Source: Vagococcus intermedius (GTDB lineage: Bacteria; Bacillota; Bacilli; Lactobacillales; Vagococcaceae). Taken from it: a stretch of DNA of 64,000 nt. The notes under the pieces were generated by a model, which did no database searches, had not been told where the DNA came from, and saw nothing but the letters and a program-made list of their open reading frames with translations. A program made the translations under genes and the position numbers. This document shows positions 43,386-55,041 of the stretch, piece after piece (the first letter of the stretch is position 1; each line of letters begins with the position of its first letter). Location: the NCBI RefSeq assembly GCF_029144185.1, contig NZ_CP110232.1:1240001-1304000 (forward strand), given 5' to 3'.

Positions 43386-43427
43386 AAAAAGACACTGCGC
43401 CTTTATTAGTAGCAGTGTCTTTTTATT
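43386..43427. terminator. Bidirectional terminator between asnA and the 43434 gene
   Basis: Stem AAAAGACACTGC / GCAGTGTCTTTT with A and T tails on both strands. Confidence 0.88.
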
Positions 43428-43433
43428 ACAAGC

Positions 43434-44252
43434 CTAATAATCATCCATCTCATCAAAATCTTCTTGATATTGACCTTCATCATAACGATCTTCATCAAAA
43501 TTGTGATCGTACTCTTCTTCATCAAGACCAAGCAACTCTAAGTCAGATTCTTCTTCATCATGCTCTTCCTCATTCTCTTCATCTAACTCTGTGTTAGCTT
43601 TTTCGAAAGGTTGGATATATTTTAAATATTCAGATTGGATTTCACCTGACGTCTTCATATTTTGTGGCGTACTTTTAAGCGCCTCTTCTTCTGACATCCC
43701 TTCTACTTGTATTTTATAAAGAGTCGGCGTCATACCATAAGTATTTAAAAAGTCAGTCAAAGTAGAGGGATCCCTATTAATACTATCTTGAGAAGAATTA
43801 CTCTCTTCTGATGATTCCAACTGTTGAGCATGAAATTTATCTTGCGCTTCTTGCTCTCTCTTAGCACCCTCAGCTAATTCTTCAGGAGTCGCTTGATAAT
43901 AGATGGATTGTGGGTCAAGTGTTCTGGGATCAGCGGATACTGACTCTTGAGAGTCAGTCCCCTCTTCTGTTTCCCTTGCAGTTTCCTGAATAACTGTTTC
44001 TTTTTGAGGTTCTTCTTTCTCATTATCATTCGTTTTAATACCTTTTGATTTTGACTTAACCTCTGAATCCATTCTCACGTCACTACTATCTTTAGTATTT
44101 TTATTTTCTTTCATTTTATCATCAGTTGTTTTTTTCTTAACTCCTGAAGACTCTGAACTGATCGTCTTTTCCACTACCGAATCAAGGGACTGACGACAGC
44201 CACCTAAAGCTAGTGTTGTCATTAACAAACTAATAACTGCTAACTTTTTCAT
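43434..44252 (-). CDS. Acidic lipoprotein of unknown function
   Basis: A 272-residue secreted lipoprotein: signal peptide with lipobox LGGC (Cys about residue 19), a Ser/Lys/Glu-rich linker (about 25-105), a middle helical region with the repeated pattern ADPRTLDPQSIYY / NRDPSTLTDFLN, and a C-terminal 45 residues almost entirely Asp, Glu and Tyr. ATG at 44252 follows AAGGAG. The acidic tail could bind cations or basic wall components; no known domain is recognised. Confidence 0.75.
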   Translation of the reverse strand: MKKLAVISLLMTTLALGGCRQSLDSVVEKTISSESSGVKKKTTDDKMKENKNTKDSSDVRMDSEVKSKSKGIKTNDNEKEEPQKETVIQETARETEEGTDSQESVSADPRTLDPQSIYYQATPEELAEGAKREQEAQDKFHAQQLESSEESNSSQDSINRDPSTLTDFLNTYGMTPTLYKIQVEGMSEEEALKSTPQNMKTSGEIQSEYLKYIQPFEKANTELDEENEEEHDEEESDLELLGLDEEEYDHNFDEDRYDEGQYQEDFDEMDDY

Positions 44253-44303
44253 TGTCAACACTCCTTTTTATAAAACATTTATACCCTCATTGTATCGTAA
44301 CCA

Positions 44304-44335
44304 TTAAAAAAAGACTACTTAATTGTAGTCTTTAA
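44304..44335 (-). terminator. Terminator of the amino acid permease gene
   Basis: AAAGACTAC / GTAGTCTTT hairpin; on the minus strand a seven-T run follows. Confidence 0.75.
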
Positions 44336-44396
44336 CCATCACCTCTTACAGAACTTATTGATGATTCAATTTCTTATTGGTAAAAAACAGAATAAG

Positions 44397-45779
44397 CTAA
44401 TGAGACTCAAATTGTTTTATGTACCAGTCATTATATATTTTTAGAATAATTGGCAAGACAATATAGCCTGTTAACATGGAACCTATCGCATAAAAATTGA
44501 GATGGCTGTTACCTGTATCTGAAATAAGAGAGAACTGTCCCTGCCAATCAAATTTTAGTAATAAAAACAACGATGTTATAAAAGCTAACACAGGAATAAC
44601 CACATCCGTCAGATAATTTTTACTGACGTTTTGGAGAATAGCTTGTTTACTTTTCCCATGATAAAAACTCACAACTGCCATTGGTACTACTAAAAACTGA
44701 ATAAAGCGAGACACCGAACTAATAACCATAATACCTTTCATGTCATATTGGAAACTCATTGGGATTAAAATAGCTAAAATAGCGGTAATGATAAAAGCAA
44801 AGAGTGGCACACCTTTAGCATTTTTAGCTGCAAACTTACGCGGTAACTGTCCTTCTGAGGCAATTGCTTCGAAAACACGGGGCGTCCCAAAAGAAGCCGC
44901 AATATTAATTCCAAACATGGAGACCAAGGCACCGTACGTTATAATATTTTTAATCAAAGGATTGTCAAAAACGGCTGCTAAAACTACCACTTCTTTTGAG
45001 ACTACAATCGCACTTGGATTTATCATTAAGCCAATACCAATAATTCCAATATAAATAATTGCAATTATAATAATAGCTAAGGGGATTGCTCGTGGTAAAT
45101 TTTTTTCAGGATTTTCCATCTCTGAGGCTGCACTCGCTAAACTTTCAAACCCTGTAAAAGCATAAAATGCTGCCATGATAGCACCCGTCATCGTGGTTAA
45201 ATTCATCTTGATAGCTACCATAGTGTCAACTTCTGCTAAATGATTTTGACCTGTTTTCATAAAAATAACAAACCCTGCTAGAATCGCTACAACTAATGCT
45301 AAGACTTTCCCAATAGTAGAAATATTACTGAATAGTTTCAAAACATACGTCCCGGCTAAATTAATTCCTAATAATATTGCCATTAAAATAATAAAACCAA
45401 GCGTGACCTGTGAGGTACTGATATCGGTTGGACCATTAAGGATATTAACACTTGTTTTAACCACTGCTGTAGCCATGACACCCCAAGCAATCGAAGCAGC
45501 TACAAAACGAGTAATCCCTACATAAAAACCAACATTGTCACCAAAAGCTGCCTTGCTATATGCATAAGCTGCCCCATTTGTATTAACATATTTAGAAGCT
45601 GAGGCAAAGGTCACTGCTAAAATAATCGCAAAGAAAGCTGCAATCATATAAACCAGTGGTGTATAACTACCTGCTTTTAAAACAACTTCTTGCGGTGTTA
45701 AAAAGATCCCCGTCCCAATAATCGAATTTATGCCTAATAGAACAATGGACCAAAAACCAAACTTAACTGTCTTAGCCAT
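44397..45779 (-). CDS. APC-superfamily amino acid permease
   Basis: A 460-residue membrane protein with about 12 hydrophobic segments. The start KFGFWSIVLLGINSIIGTGIFLTP has the GIG..IF motif of APC transporters, and AFYAFTGFESLASAASEMENPEKNLPRA (about residues 204-231) is the conserved helix-6 loop. It likely moves a neutral, basic or amine-type amino acid; the next upstream gene, a C26 peptidase, suggests gamma-glutamyl compounds. Its ATG directly follows the stop of that gene (TAGATG), so both are coupled behind one leader. Confidence 0.9.
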   Translation of the reverse strand: MAKTVKFGFWSIVLLGINSIIGTGIFLTPQEVVLKAGSYTPLVYMIAAFFAIILAVTFASASKYVNTNGAAYAYSKAAFGDNVGFYVGITRFVAASIAWGVMATAVVKTSVNILNGPTDISTSQVTLGFIILMAILLGINLAGTYVLKLFSNISTIGKVLALVVAILAGFVIFMKTGQNHLAEVDTMVAIKMNLTTMTGAIMAAFYAFTGFESLASAASEMENPEKNLPRAIPLAIIIIAIIYIGIIGIGLMINPSAIVVSKEVVVLAAVFDNPLIKNIITYGALVSMFGINIAASFGTPRVFEAIASEGQLPRKFAAKNAKGVPLFAFIITAILAILIPMSFQYDMKGIMVISSVSRFIQFLVVPMAVVSFYHGKSKQAILQNVSKNYLTDVVIPVLAFITSLFLLLKFDWQGQFSLISDTGNSHLNFYAIGSMLTGYIVLPIILKIYNDWYIKQFESH

Positions 45780-46541
45780 CTAGCCAACCTCCTGTTGTTT
45801 CTTTTCCCTAACCGACTGAATAAATGACTTAAACAACGTTCGCATGTTAGGGGAAGTCGCTTGCATCATTTCAGGATGCCACTGGACTCCTACTTCCCAA
45901 AAATAGGTACTATTTTCAATACACTCAATCACACCATCAGCCGTTTTAGCCGTTACTTGAAAAGGCGTTCCAACATTTTTAATAACCTGATGATGAAATG
46001 AATTAATTTTAATTTGTGGTTGTTTTAAACTATTAAATAATTTGCTTTCTGGTAAAATTTCTAGCGTCTGAGTTGCTAAATCTGACCGATGACCTTGATT
46101 ATGTTTTAAAATAGTTGTACTGCTGGGTATATTAGATAAATCTTGATATAAGTCGCCACCATGATAGACATTTAATAACTGACAGCCTCGACAAATACCT
46201 AAAATACCTAGCTCGTTTTTTTCCGCTTCTGCTATCAATAATAACTCAAACTGATCACGTTCTGGAAAGATATCTCCTGTGTCTTGTGATACTTCTTCAC
46301 CATAATTCAAAGGTGACACATCATGCCCACCGGATAATATTAACCCATCTAACATCGCAACTTGTGCTTTAGTGACAGCTACATCCTCATTAAAAGGAAG
46401 CATTAAAGGGACGCCTCCAGCCGAAATAACAGAAGCTATGTAGTCATTGTTAACATATGAGCGTTTATAACCAGGAAACATTCCACCTTCATCAATAATT
46501 AAACTACCAGATATACCAATAATCGGTTTTATTTCCAACAT
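45780..46541 (-). CDS. Gamma-glutamyl hydrolase-type class I glutamine amidotransferase (peptidase C26)
   Basis: A 253-residue cytoplasmic enzyme of the PuuD/C26 group that hydrolyses gamma-glutamyl amide or amine bonds. Nucleophile elbow GICRGCQLLN (Cys117), and VGVQWHPEM gives the catalytic His and Glu. SGGHDVSP and FPERDQFELLL are family segments. In this class, substrates include gamma-glutamyl-GABA; the coupled amino acid permease may import the substrate or export the product. Preceded by a long structured leader with terminator. Confidence 0.88.
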   Translation of the reverse strand: MLEIKPIIGISGSLIIDEGGMFPGYKRSYVNNDYIASVISAGGVPLMLPFNEDVAVTKAQVAMLDGLILSGGHDVSPLNYGEEVSQDTGDIFPERDQFELLLIAEAEKNELGILGICRGCQLLNVYHGGDLYQDLSNIPSSTTILKHNQGHRSDLATQTLEILPESKLFNSLKQPQIKINSFHHQVIKNVGTPFQVTAKTADGVIECIENSTYFWEVGVQWHPEMMQATSPNMRTLFKSFIQSVREKKQQEVG

Positions 46542-46614
46542 AATGACCCCCTATTAAATATTAATCAATAGAAGCAAACAATAACAATACTTGTTTGCCT
46601 AGGATAAACAAAAA

Positions 46615-46644
46615 GAGGGAGAGGACAATAATGTCCCCTCCCTC
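46615..46644 (-). terminator. Terminator in the leader of the C26/permease operon
   Basis: A 13-bp stem GAGGGAGAGGACA / TGTCCCCTCCCTC with one mismatch that becomes a wobble on the minus strand, followed by CTTTTTG. It lies before the start codon, so it can act as a regulated attenuator. Confidence 0.8.
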
Positions 46645-46820
46645 TGACATAGCTACTCTAAATCATCGCCAAATAAACCGCTAAACAAAGAAAACGTTTA
46701 CAATTTATCTGATTAGTGTTAGCATTAACTATGGCACTGCTTAGTCATTGGGGACTAATCTTAACTCTCTAGTTGTTGTCGCATCTAGAGAGTGTCATAT
46801 TTTGTGTTTGCTTCTATCTG
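46645..46820 (-). promoter_or_regulatory. Structured 5' leader of unknown class (riboswitch candidate)
   Basis: About 175 nt between the promoter and the terminator. Stems visible on the minus strand: ACTCTCTAG / CTAGAGAGT, TTAGTC / GACTAA, GATTAGT / ACTAATC alternative to the latter, GTTA / TAAC, TAAAC / GTTTA, and a closing TGACA / TGTCA whose 3' strand abuts the terminator. A cre-like TGTAAACGTTTTCT lies inside. No known T-box, lysine, SAM, TPP or cobalamin core was found. Confidence 0.6.
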
Positions 46821-46825
46821 ACGCC

Positions 46826-46855
46826 ATTATAGGGATAATAAAGGCGAACAGTCAA
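46826..46855 (-). promoter_or_regulatory. Strong promoter of the C26/permease operon
   Basis: Minus-strand TTGACT (46850-46855), 18 bases, TATAAT (46826-46831). Confidence 0.75.
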
Positions 46856-46907
46856 GGATTATTTTCTTTTAAAAAGTTATAAATAACGCTATTAATCCTA
46901 TTTTTTT

Positions 46908-46979
46908 GTGTAGTGACTATCACTACACTTTGTTTAATAACTAAAAAAAATTATTTTCTTAATAATTAATTATTAAGAA
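46908..46979. repeat. Two palindromes between promoter and bgl terminator
   Basis: GTGTAGTGA-CTA-TCACTACAC is a perfect dyad at 46908-46928; at 46956-46979 a 24-base perfect palindrome is centred on AATTAATT. Neither has a proper T tail on the sense of a known gene. They may be operators, e.g. for the operon starting at 46826. No gene in the gap. Confidence 0.5.
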
Positions 46980-46980
46980 T

Positions 46981-47029
46981 AAAAACGTTCTAAAAAGAAA
47001 GGAATCCCCCTCTTTTTAGAACGTTTTCT
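46981..47029 (-). terminator. Terminator of the beta-glucosidase gene
   Basis: Stem AAAACGTTCTAAAAAGA / TCTTTTTAGAACGTTTT directly after the stop codon at 47035. Confidence 0.85.
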
Positions 47030-47034
47030 TTATA

Positions 47035-48468
<1,434 letters not shown>

Positions 48469-48500
48469 TTATATTTTTGATATAGTTTTAGTTGATATAG

Positions 48501-49397
48501 CTAAACTAGTTGCTCTTTTTCTAAGAAATTAGCCAAAGCACCTAATAAGTTTGCTTGGTTTCCTAGTTTTGACTGTCTAATTTGAGGCTTAATAAGTGGT
48601 ATTGGAAACTTACTAACTTCTTCTACCAGTTTTGCTTCAAGTGCGTCAATCAAGATAGTTTGCTGACTAACACCTCCACCAATAACGATTACCTCTGGAT
48701 CTAACATCGTTTGAATATTAAAAAGTTGCTGACTAATTTTTTTAGTATAGTCATCGAATAATTTAAGAGCTAACTCATTGCCTTCTTTGATTTTTTCAAA
48801 AAACTGTTCACCTGTAATGGGCTGATCACAACCACTTAGTTCTTGATAGTTTTTTATAAGCACTCTCACACTGCCTTGCATAGCAAAAAAATCATGGTAA
48901 GCACTTGTCATTGGATTCGTCCTAATAAAAGAAAATTCACCGGCTGATAAATTAGCACCTTTAACTAATTGGTTATTGATGATAATTCCACCACCAACAC
49001 CTGTTCCAAATACTAAGACTACACCATTTTCAATCCCTTGTAATTCACCAAACTGCTTTTCACCAATTGCTGAACACTTGCCATCATTTTCAATATGGAG
49101 AGGAATACCTGGTAAGCGATCACGAAATAATTGGCGGATATTAATATCCTCTAAATAAGTCAAGGCCCCACCGTGGACGATATGCCCTGTTTCAGAATCT
49201 AATAAACCTGGCATACTAATGGCCACACCGCTAATATTAGTGGCTCGCTCACTTGCTAACGTTTGAACTTTACTCAACAAACCTGATAAGCTATCTGGTG
49301 TTGGACAAGAGGCAACTTTTTCTAACTTGCCTTTTTCATCACTTTGAGCATATTTGATAGCTGTCCCACCAATATCAATACATAAATAATTTGCCAT
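48501..49397 (-). CDS. ROK-family beta-glucoside/glucose kinase (BglK-like)
   Basis: A 298-residue ROK kinase. CIDIGGTAIKYAQSDEKG and GVVLVFGTGVGGGIIINNQ are ATP-binding motifs, IENDGKCSAIGEKQFGE holds the catalytic Asp. The usual ROK zinc motif CxCGxxGCxE is missing, as in BglK proteins which phosphorylate intracellular cellobiose and other beta-glucosides. It lies upstream of the GH1 gene and diverges from the RpiR regulator. Glucose as substrate is the alternative. Confidence 0.85.
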   Translation of the reverse strand: MANYLCIDIGGTAIKYAQSDEKGKLEKVASCPTPDSLSGLLSKVQTLASERATNISGVAISMPGLLDSETGHIVHGGALTYLEDINIRQLFRDRLPGIPLHIENDGKCSAIGEKQFGELQGIENGVVLVFGTGVGGGIIINNQLVKGANLSAGEFSFIRTNPMTSAYHDFFAMQGSVRVLIKNYQELSGCDQPITGEQFFEKIKEGNELALKLFDDYTKKISQQLFNIQTMLDPEVIVIGGGVSQQTILIDALEAKLVEEVSKFPIPLIKPQIRQSKLGNQANLLGALANFLEKEQLV

Positions 49398-49427
49398 TCT
49401 ACTTCTCCTTTACTTGCTAATTACAAT

Positions 49428-49449
49428 CCTTTAATATACTAATTAAAGG
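49428..49449. promoter_or_regulatory. Inverted repeat between bglK-like and rpiR genes
   Basis: CCTTTAAT-ATACTA-ATTAAAGG, perfect 8-bp arms, in the 54-base divergent gap. The right arm contains the AAAGG of the rpiR ribosome site. It may be the operator of the RpiR protein, or an RNA hairpin hiding its ribosome site. Confidence 0.5.
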
Positions 49450-49451
49450 AG

Positions 49452-50213
49452 TTGATTGTTATTTTTACCATTGATGAACTTATTAAACTTAGTGAGCTTG
49501 ATGCTGAAATTGCCCAATATGTTATAAAAAATACCGAACAAGTTGCTTATATGCGCATTCGTGAATTAGCAAAAGCGACGCACGTCTCTCCTTCAAGCAT
49601 CGTTCGTTTTGTGAAACATATCGGCTTTGAAAGCTATCCGGAGTTTCGTCTACATGTTAGAAATCATTTAGAAGAAACCAAAACGATTATTGACACCACT
49701 ACTTATACGCAAACATTTGTTACAAATAATAGTTTAACACCCAATTTTGAACAAGCCTTATCGAATTTAACCACAAAGATTCGTCAAGCTGATTTGATTC
49801 ATTGTATAGGAATGGGCGCTTCTGGAGCAGTTGCAGAATACGCTTCCAAACATCTTGCAACTTTAGGATATCATAGTTTTGTTACCAAAGGTACCTATTT
49901 TCCTTACGCCATGCTAGACCAACACCCAGTTAATAATATAACGGAATTATGCTTATTTTTTTCTGTCTCTGGACATACCATTGAACTAATTCAAATGGCT
50001 GAAAAACTCAAAAACCAATCTAATATTACAACTGCCTGTATTACATCTAAACAAACCAGCAACTTAGCAAAACAGTGTGATTTAACTGTCCCATATGATA
50101 CGTCATACGATCGAATTCATTATCATGCTGACCTATCATCCCAGTTACCCGTTATCTTTATTATTGAAACTATCATAAAAAATTTAATTAGCACTCAAGC
50201 TAAAGATAACTAA
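49452..50213 (+). CDS. RpiR/MurR-family transcriptional regulator with SIS domain
   Basis: A 253-residue regulator: HTH_6 domain (about 1-75, YMRIRELAKATHVSPSSIVRFVKHIGF) and SIS sugar-phosphate domain (about 105-240, IHCIGMGASGAVAEYASKHLATLG, with FFSVSGHTIELI). It would sense a phosphorylated sugar and control the flanking beta-glucoside genes. The start is uncertain: TTG at 49452 touches AAAGGAG, too close; an ATT codon at 49461 has better spacing, and the next Met is well inside the HTH. Confidence 0.85.
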   Translation: MIVIFTIDELIKLSELDAEIAQYVIKNTEQVAYMRIRELAKATHVSPSSIVRFVKHIGFESYPEFRLHVRNHLEETKTIIDTTTYTQTFVTNNSLTPNFEQALSNLTTKIRQADLIHCIGMGASGAVAEYASKHLATLGYHSFVTKGTYFPYAMLDQHPVNNITELCLFFSVSGHTIELIQMAEKLKNQSNITTACITSKQTSNLAKQCDLTVPYDTSYDRIHYHADLSSQLPVIFIIETIIKNLISTQAKDN

Positions 50214-50238
50214 TAACGAACATAAGATAATTTAAAAA

Positions 50239-51573
50239 TTAAACAATTTTAGCTTCTTGTTCTTCTTTAACAGCTTGTTTATCCGCCACTCTAAAGAAGG
50301 GTAACCATAAAACAAAATTAATAACTAAGGAAACAGCAAAAATCACTAAATATTTCCAGCCCCCTTGTAAGCCCATTAAGATAGGTGCTGGTGTCGTCCA
50401 AGGGAGGGAAATCAAAGGATTCAACTCAGTAAAATTCAGAATATTGACTAATAGCCAAGTAGCTCCGCCCATTAGTATCGGCGATAGAATCATTGGTAAG
50501 AAAAAGACTGGATTTAACATTAAGGGCGTCCCAAAAACTAACGGTTCATTAACATTAAAAATACTTGGTGGCCCTGCTAATTTTAAGAGCTGTCTGTACC
50601 TTTCGCTCTTGGCCGTAAACATTGATAGTACTAAACCATACGTACTTCCCTGACCACCAAAACCATTCCCACAAACAAAGGCCACGACCATTGCTGTCAA
50701 GTAAGGGAGTGGTAAGCCATCACGATAGGCATTCATATTAGCTAAACTATTCGCCATCAAAACAGGCATCACGACACCGTAGATCATGTTAGGATGAATA
50801 CCGAAGAACCATAATAAATTCGCAATTGTAAAAATTGCAATGATCGCAATCGGAGATGCTGTTATGCTTTGAAGCGGCGCTTGAATTAAAGCAAAAACAA
50901 AAGTGAAGATACTTTCAAATGGCGTATAGCTAAAAGCTACTCGAATAACAAAAAAGACGGTAAAGATAATACCAGATAAAATCGCTGGACTTAAAGATTT
51001 TGACACATTTGTCGGAACAGAGTCTGGCATTTTAATTGTGATATTCTTTTCATTCAAATAACAATACATTTTAGCTGTTAAAAAACCTACCAGAATGGCA
51101 ACTAAAAGTCCCGTCCCCCCTGTATATAAAGATTGGTATGCTTCAACACTTTGCATCTCTGTTATCGTTGCCGAACCTGGAAATTCTGTCACAGCCTTTT
51201 CTAAGGCAGGCACTTCCAAACGTTGAGGCATGACAATAAAGAAACTAGCTATCGCTAAAAGTCCAGCAGACAGTGGGTTATATTTTTCATTCTTAGCATA
51301 AATATAGGCAAAATTAAATGCCACAAAAATTGAAATCAAATTAATCGTCCCGCCTAAAACTGCATCGAAATGTGGTTTTAGACCACTATTTTCTAAAAAG
51401 TTAATCCAAGCTGGAATTGGGAAATTACCCAAAATCATTAAAAAGGCTGCACCTAACGTGACAGGTGTCACTCGCATAAAAGCTTCTGATAAAGCGCTGA
51501 AAAATTTATTTTGATTCATCCAGTTGGCGATTGGTCCGATGTATTTTCCTAAAAAATCTTCTAATTTTTTCAT
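50239..51573 (-). CDS. celB: PTS cellobiose/beta-glucoside permease EIIC (lactose-cellobiose family)
   Basis: A 444-residue membrane protein of the Lac/Cel PTS EIIC family with ten or so membrane segments. KKLEDFLGKYIGPIANWMNQNKFF is the usual N-terminus; FNVNEPLVFGTPLMLNP (about 345-362) is the substrate-site signature, and GIHPNMIYG is conserved. It imports and phosphorylates the sugar together with EIIA and EIIB, which are not encoded here and must be elsewhere. It sits 17 bases after the second GH1 gene. Confidence 0.92.
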   Translation of the reverse strand: MKKLEDFLGKYIGPIANWMNQNKFFSALSEAFMRVTPVTLGAAFLMILGNFPIPAWINFLENSGLKPHFDAVLGGTINLISIFVAFNFAYIYAKNEKYNPLSAGLLAIASFFIVMPQRLEVPALEKAVTEFPGSATITEMQSVEAYQSLYTGGTGLLVAILVGFLTAKMYCYLNEKNITIKMPDSVPTNVSKSLSPAILSGIIFTVFFVIRVAFSYTPFESIFTFVFALIQAPLQSITASPIAIIAIFTIANLLWFFGIHPNMIYGVVMPVLMANSLANMNAYRDGLPLPYLTAMVVAFVCGNGFGGQGSTYGLVLSMFTAKSERYRQLLKLAGPPSIFNVNEPLVFGTPLMLNPVFFLPMILSPILMGGATWLLVNILNFTELNPLISLPWTTPAPILMGLQGGWKYLVIFAVSLVINFVLWLPFFRVADKQAVKEEQEAKIV

Positions 51574-51590
51574 GAAATAAAAACTCCTCT

Positions 51591-53054
<1,464 letters not shown>

Positions 53055-53078
53055 CTATAATTTTTATTGTTAATAACT

Positions 53079-53116
53079 ATCATAAACTAGAACGTTATTT
53101 TTTGTAAGCGTTTCAA
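53079..53116 (-). promoter_or_regulatory. Promoter of the GH1-celB unit with overlapping cre-like box
   Basis: Minus-strand TTACAA (53102-53107), 17 bases, TATGAT (53079-53084). TGTAAGCGTTTCAA (53103-53116) overlaps the -35 box and resembles a CcpA site. Confidence 0.55.
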
Positions 53117-53124
53117 GAATGTAG

Positions 53125-53169
53125 AAAAAAAAACCTACTTGGTACAAAGTGTACCAAATAAGCTTTTTC
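53125..53169. terminator. Terminator between the GH1 promoter and the dehydrogenase gene
   Basis: Stem CTTGGTAC / GTACCAAAT with flanking A and T runs; ends the gene or transcripts on either side. Confidence 0.65.
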
Positions 53170-53179
53170 TTCGAACTTA

Positions 53180-54130
53180 TTATTTTCCCTCAATGACACT
53201 ATTTTTTAACGGTCTATTATTTTTAAAATTCAATAAATTAGTTCGAGCCAATTCAACATAAAAATCAATCGTAGCTGGTAATTCAAATCCACCAGCAACA
53301 TGAGGCGTAATCAAAATATTCGATAAGTCCCAAGCACGATGTCCATCAGGAAGCGGCTCAGGTTCTGTGACATCTAGTATTGCACTAAAGCTTGGTGTAG
53401 CTTCTAAGTGGTTACAAAGGGCTTCTAGATCAACGACTGTTCCACGGGCCATATTTACTAAAATGGCATCTGACTTCATTTTTTTTAATAAATTTTCATC
53501 AATTAGATGATAATTGCTTGTCATAGCTGGGACACATAAAATTAAGACATCAATATCAGCTAACTTATCTGAAAAATTATCAATTGAACGAACTTCTGAC
53601 ACAAAAGGAAAGTCCTTCGTATCATTTTTATAAAAGCCAACAATCTCACTACCTAGTGCTGAAAAACGTTCGGCAATATTTTGTCCCAAATCACCTAGGC
53701 CTAAAATCCCCACTTTAGAACCATAGATTGATTTTATTTTTCCTTCTTTTTTCCACGTTCCTGCTAATTGGTTTTGATAATATAAATTTAGCTTACGCAT
53801 CATCATCATAGTCGTTTCCAGAGTATGTTCAGCTACTGTCAAGCCATAAGTCCCACGTGCATTGGTTAAACTTGTTTTTTCTGGTAGAACCCCTAGCGGA
53901 CTATAAAGTTCATAACCAGCACTACAAAGTTGAACCCATTTTAAATTTTTTAGTTTATCCCCGAGTTTTTCAGGAGGTAAATTCCCCCAAATAACGGTTG
54001 CTTGTTCAATATCAGCTGGTGTGACAGTTTTTTGAGTCCGAAATAAAAAATTATCTTTTGGAAACTGCTGAGTTAAGCTTTCCTCTCTTGCTAGTGTTAA
54101 GTCATCTAAAACTAAAATTGTTTCACTCAT
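53180..54130 (-). CDS. D-2-hydroxyacid dehydrogenase, NAD(P)-binding
   Basis: A 316-residue dehydrogenase. The Rossmann site is VGILGLGDLGQNIAE (about 139-153), and catalytic Arg, Glu and His are in MARGTVVD, LDVTEPEPL and TPHVAGG. It reduces a 2-oxoacid to a D-hydroxyacid or the reverse. The substrate is unknown. Single gene with terminator. Confidence 0.85.
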   Translation of the reverse strand: MSETILVLDDLTLAREESLTQQFPKDNFLFRTQKTVTPADIEQATVIWGNLPPEKLGDKLKNLKWVQLCSAGYELYSPLGVLPEKTSLTNARGTYGLTVAEHTLETTMMMMRKLNLYYQNQLAGTWKKEGKIKSIYGSKVGILGLGDLGQNIAERFSALGSEIVGFYKNDTKDFPFVSEVRSIDNFSDKLADIDVLILCVPAMTSNYHLIDENLLKKMKSDAILVNMARGTVVDLEALCNHLEATPSFSAILDVTEPEPLPDGHRAWDLSNILITPHVAGGFELPATIDFYVELARTNLLNFKNNRPLKNSVIEGK

Positions 54131-54332
54131 TTTCTACACTCCTATTCTAATAAACAACTACATTACTTATTCTATAATCTCACGATATTAGGACATAAGC
54201 AACTGAATAAACTTTTGTTTTGGGAACAGATTACGCTATTAAGAAATAAAACCTGCCACAAAACAAAAAAATAGGACATTATCTGATAATCTGTTATATA
54301 ATAATGATAATAACATTAAAGGAGATGATTTT

Positions 54333-54764
54333 TTGACATACGATGCTGAAGAAACGCTATATGGATTAAATCAAGCAGGTCAAAGTAGGGACACTTTCGC
54401 TAGTTTTTTACAACAGTTTATAACTGATAATACTATTAATCCTGGAGATAGTTTAGTAGAAATCTTTGAAGAATACATTACTGAAAGGGATGTTTACGAT
54501 TATACTGATGAAGAGTTAGCTGAGATGTATGACAACTTTGACTCTTCCACAGATAATGTTGCAAGCAGTGGCTTAACACTGACATTAGCAGAAGACAATG
54601 GCCTACATTTAAATCATTACTCAAGTGAACTCTGAAAGAAACAGGAGGACAAAGAGACAACAACTTTTGCTGCCTTTGATGAGTTTTATCACTTTTTAAA
54701 AGCTAAAAATTTATTTCAACCTAATGCTCCCTCAGCTGAAATAAATTTCCGAGATTTATTCTAA
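54333..54764 (+). pseudogene. Small unknown gene split by an in-frame TGA
   Basis: TTG start with AAAGGAG eight bases upstream. A 100-codon frame (ETLYGLNQAGQSRDTFASFL, then an acidic Asp/Glu-rich part) ends at TGA 54633-54635; without any frame change the coding-like sequence continues KKQEDKETTTFAAFDEFYHF to TAA at 54762, total 143 codons. A nonsense mutation is simplest; natural stop readthrough or two separate products are other options. Function unknown. Confidence 0.5.
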
Positions 54765-54855
54765 GTCAGAAGTATATTTGTCTTTTTTTCACAATATTCA
54801 AAAAAACTATGTGATTATAAGTCAATACTTTATTAGGTTCGCTATGAAATTAAAA

Positions 54856-54907
54856 TAAAAATTGACAAACGTCGTTAGATAACATAGGATGATTGTCAGT
54901 TTTTATT
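54856..54907 (+). terminator. Probable terminator after the 54333 gene
   Basis: AAAATTGACAA ... TTGTCAGTTTTT stem with a long loop. The 54765-55041 stretch otherwise shows no gene. Confidence 0.5.
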
Positions 54908-55041
54908 ACTATATAATAATCATTGACAGCTCCATTTTATTTTTTGATTAATTTTTAGAAACTGACCTATTCCAATTAGATTATCTGATACATTACTATC
55001 ACATGTTTTATTTGTGAACAAAAAGATATAACGAAAAGCGC

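Noticed and set aside
54633-54635. Selenocysteine at the in-frame TGA
   Set aside because: No selA/selB/selD in the window and no clear SECIS hairpin after the TGA; nonsense mutation is simpler.
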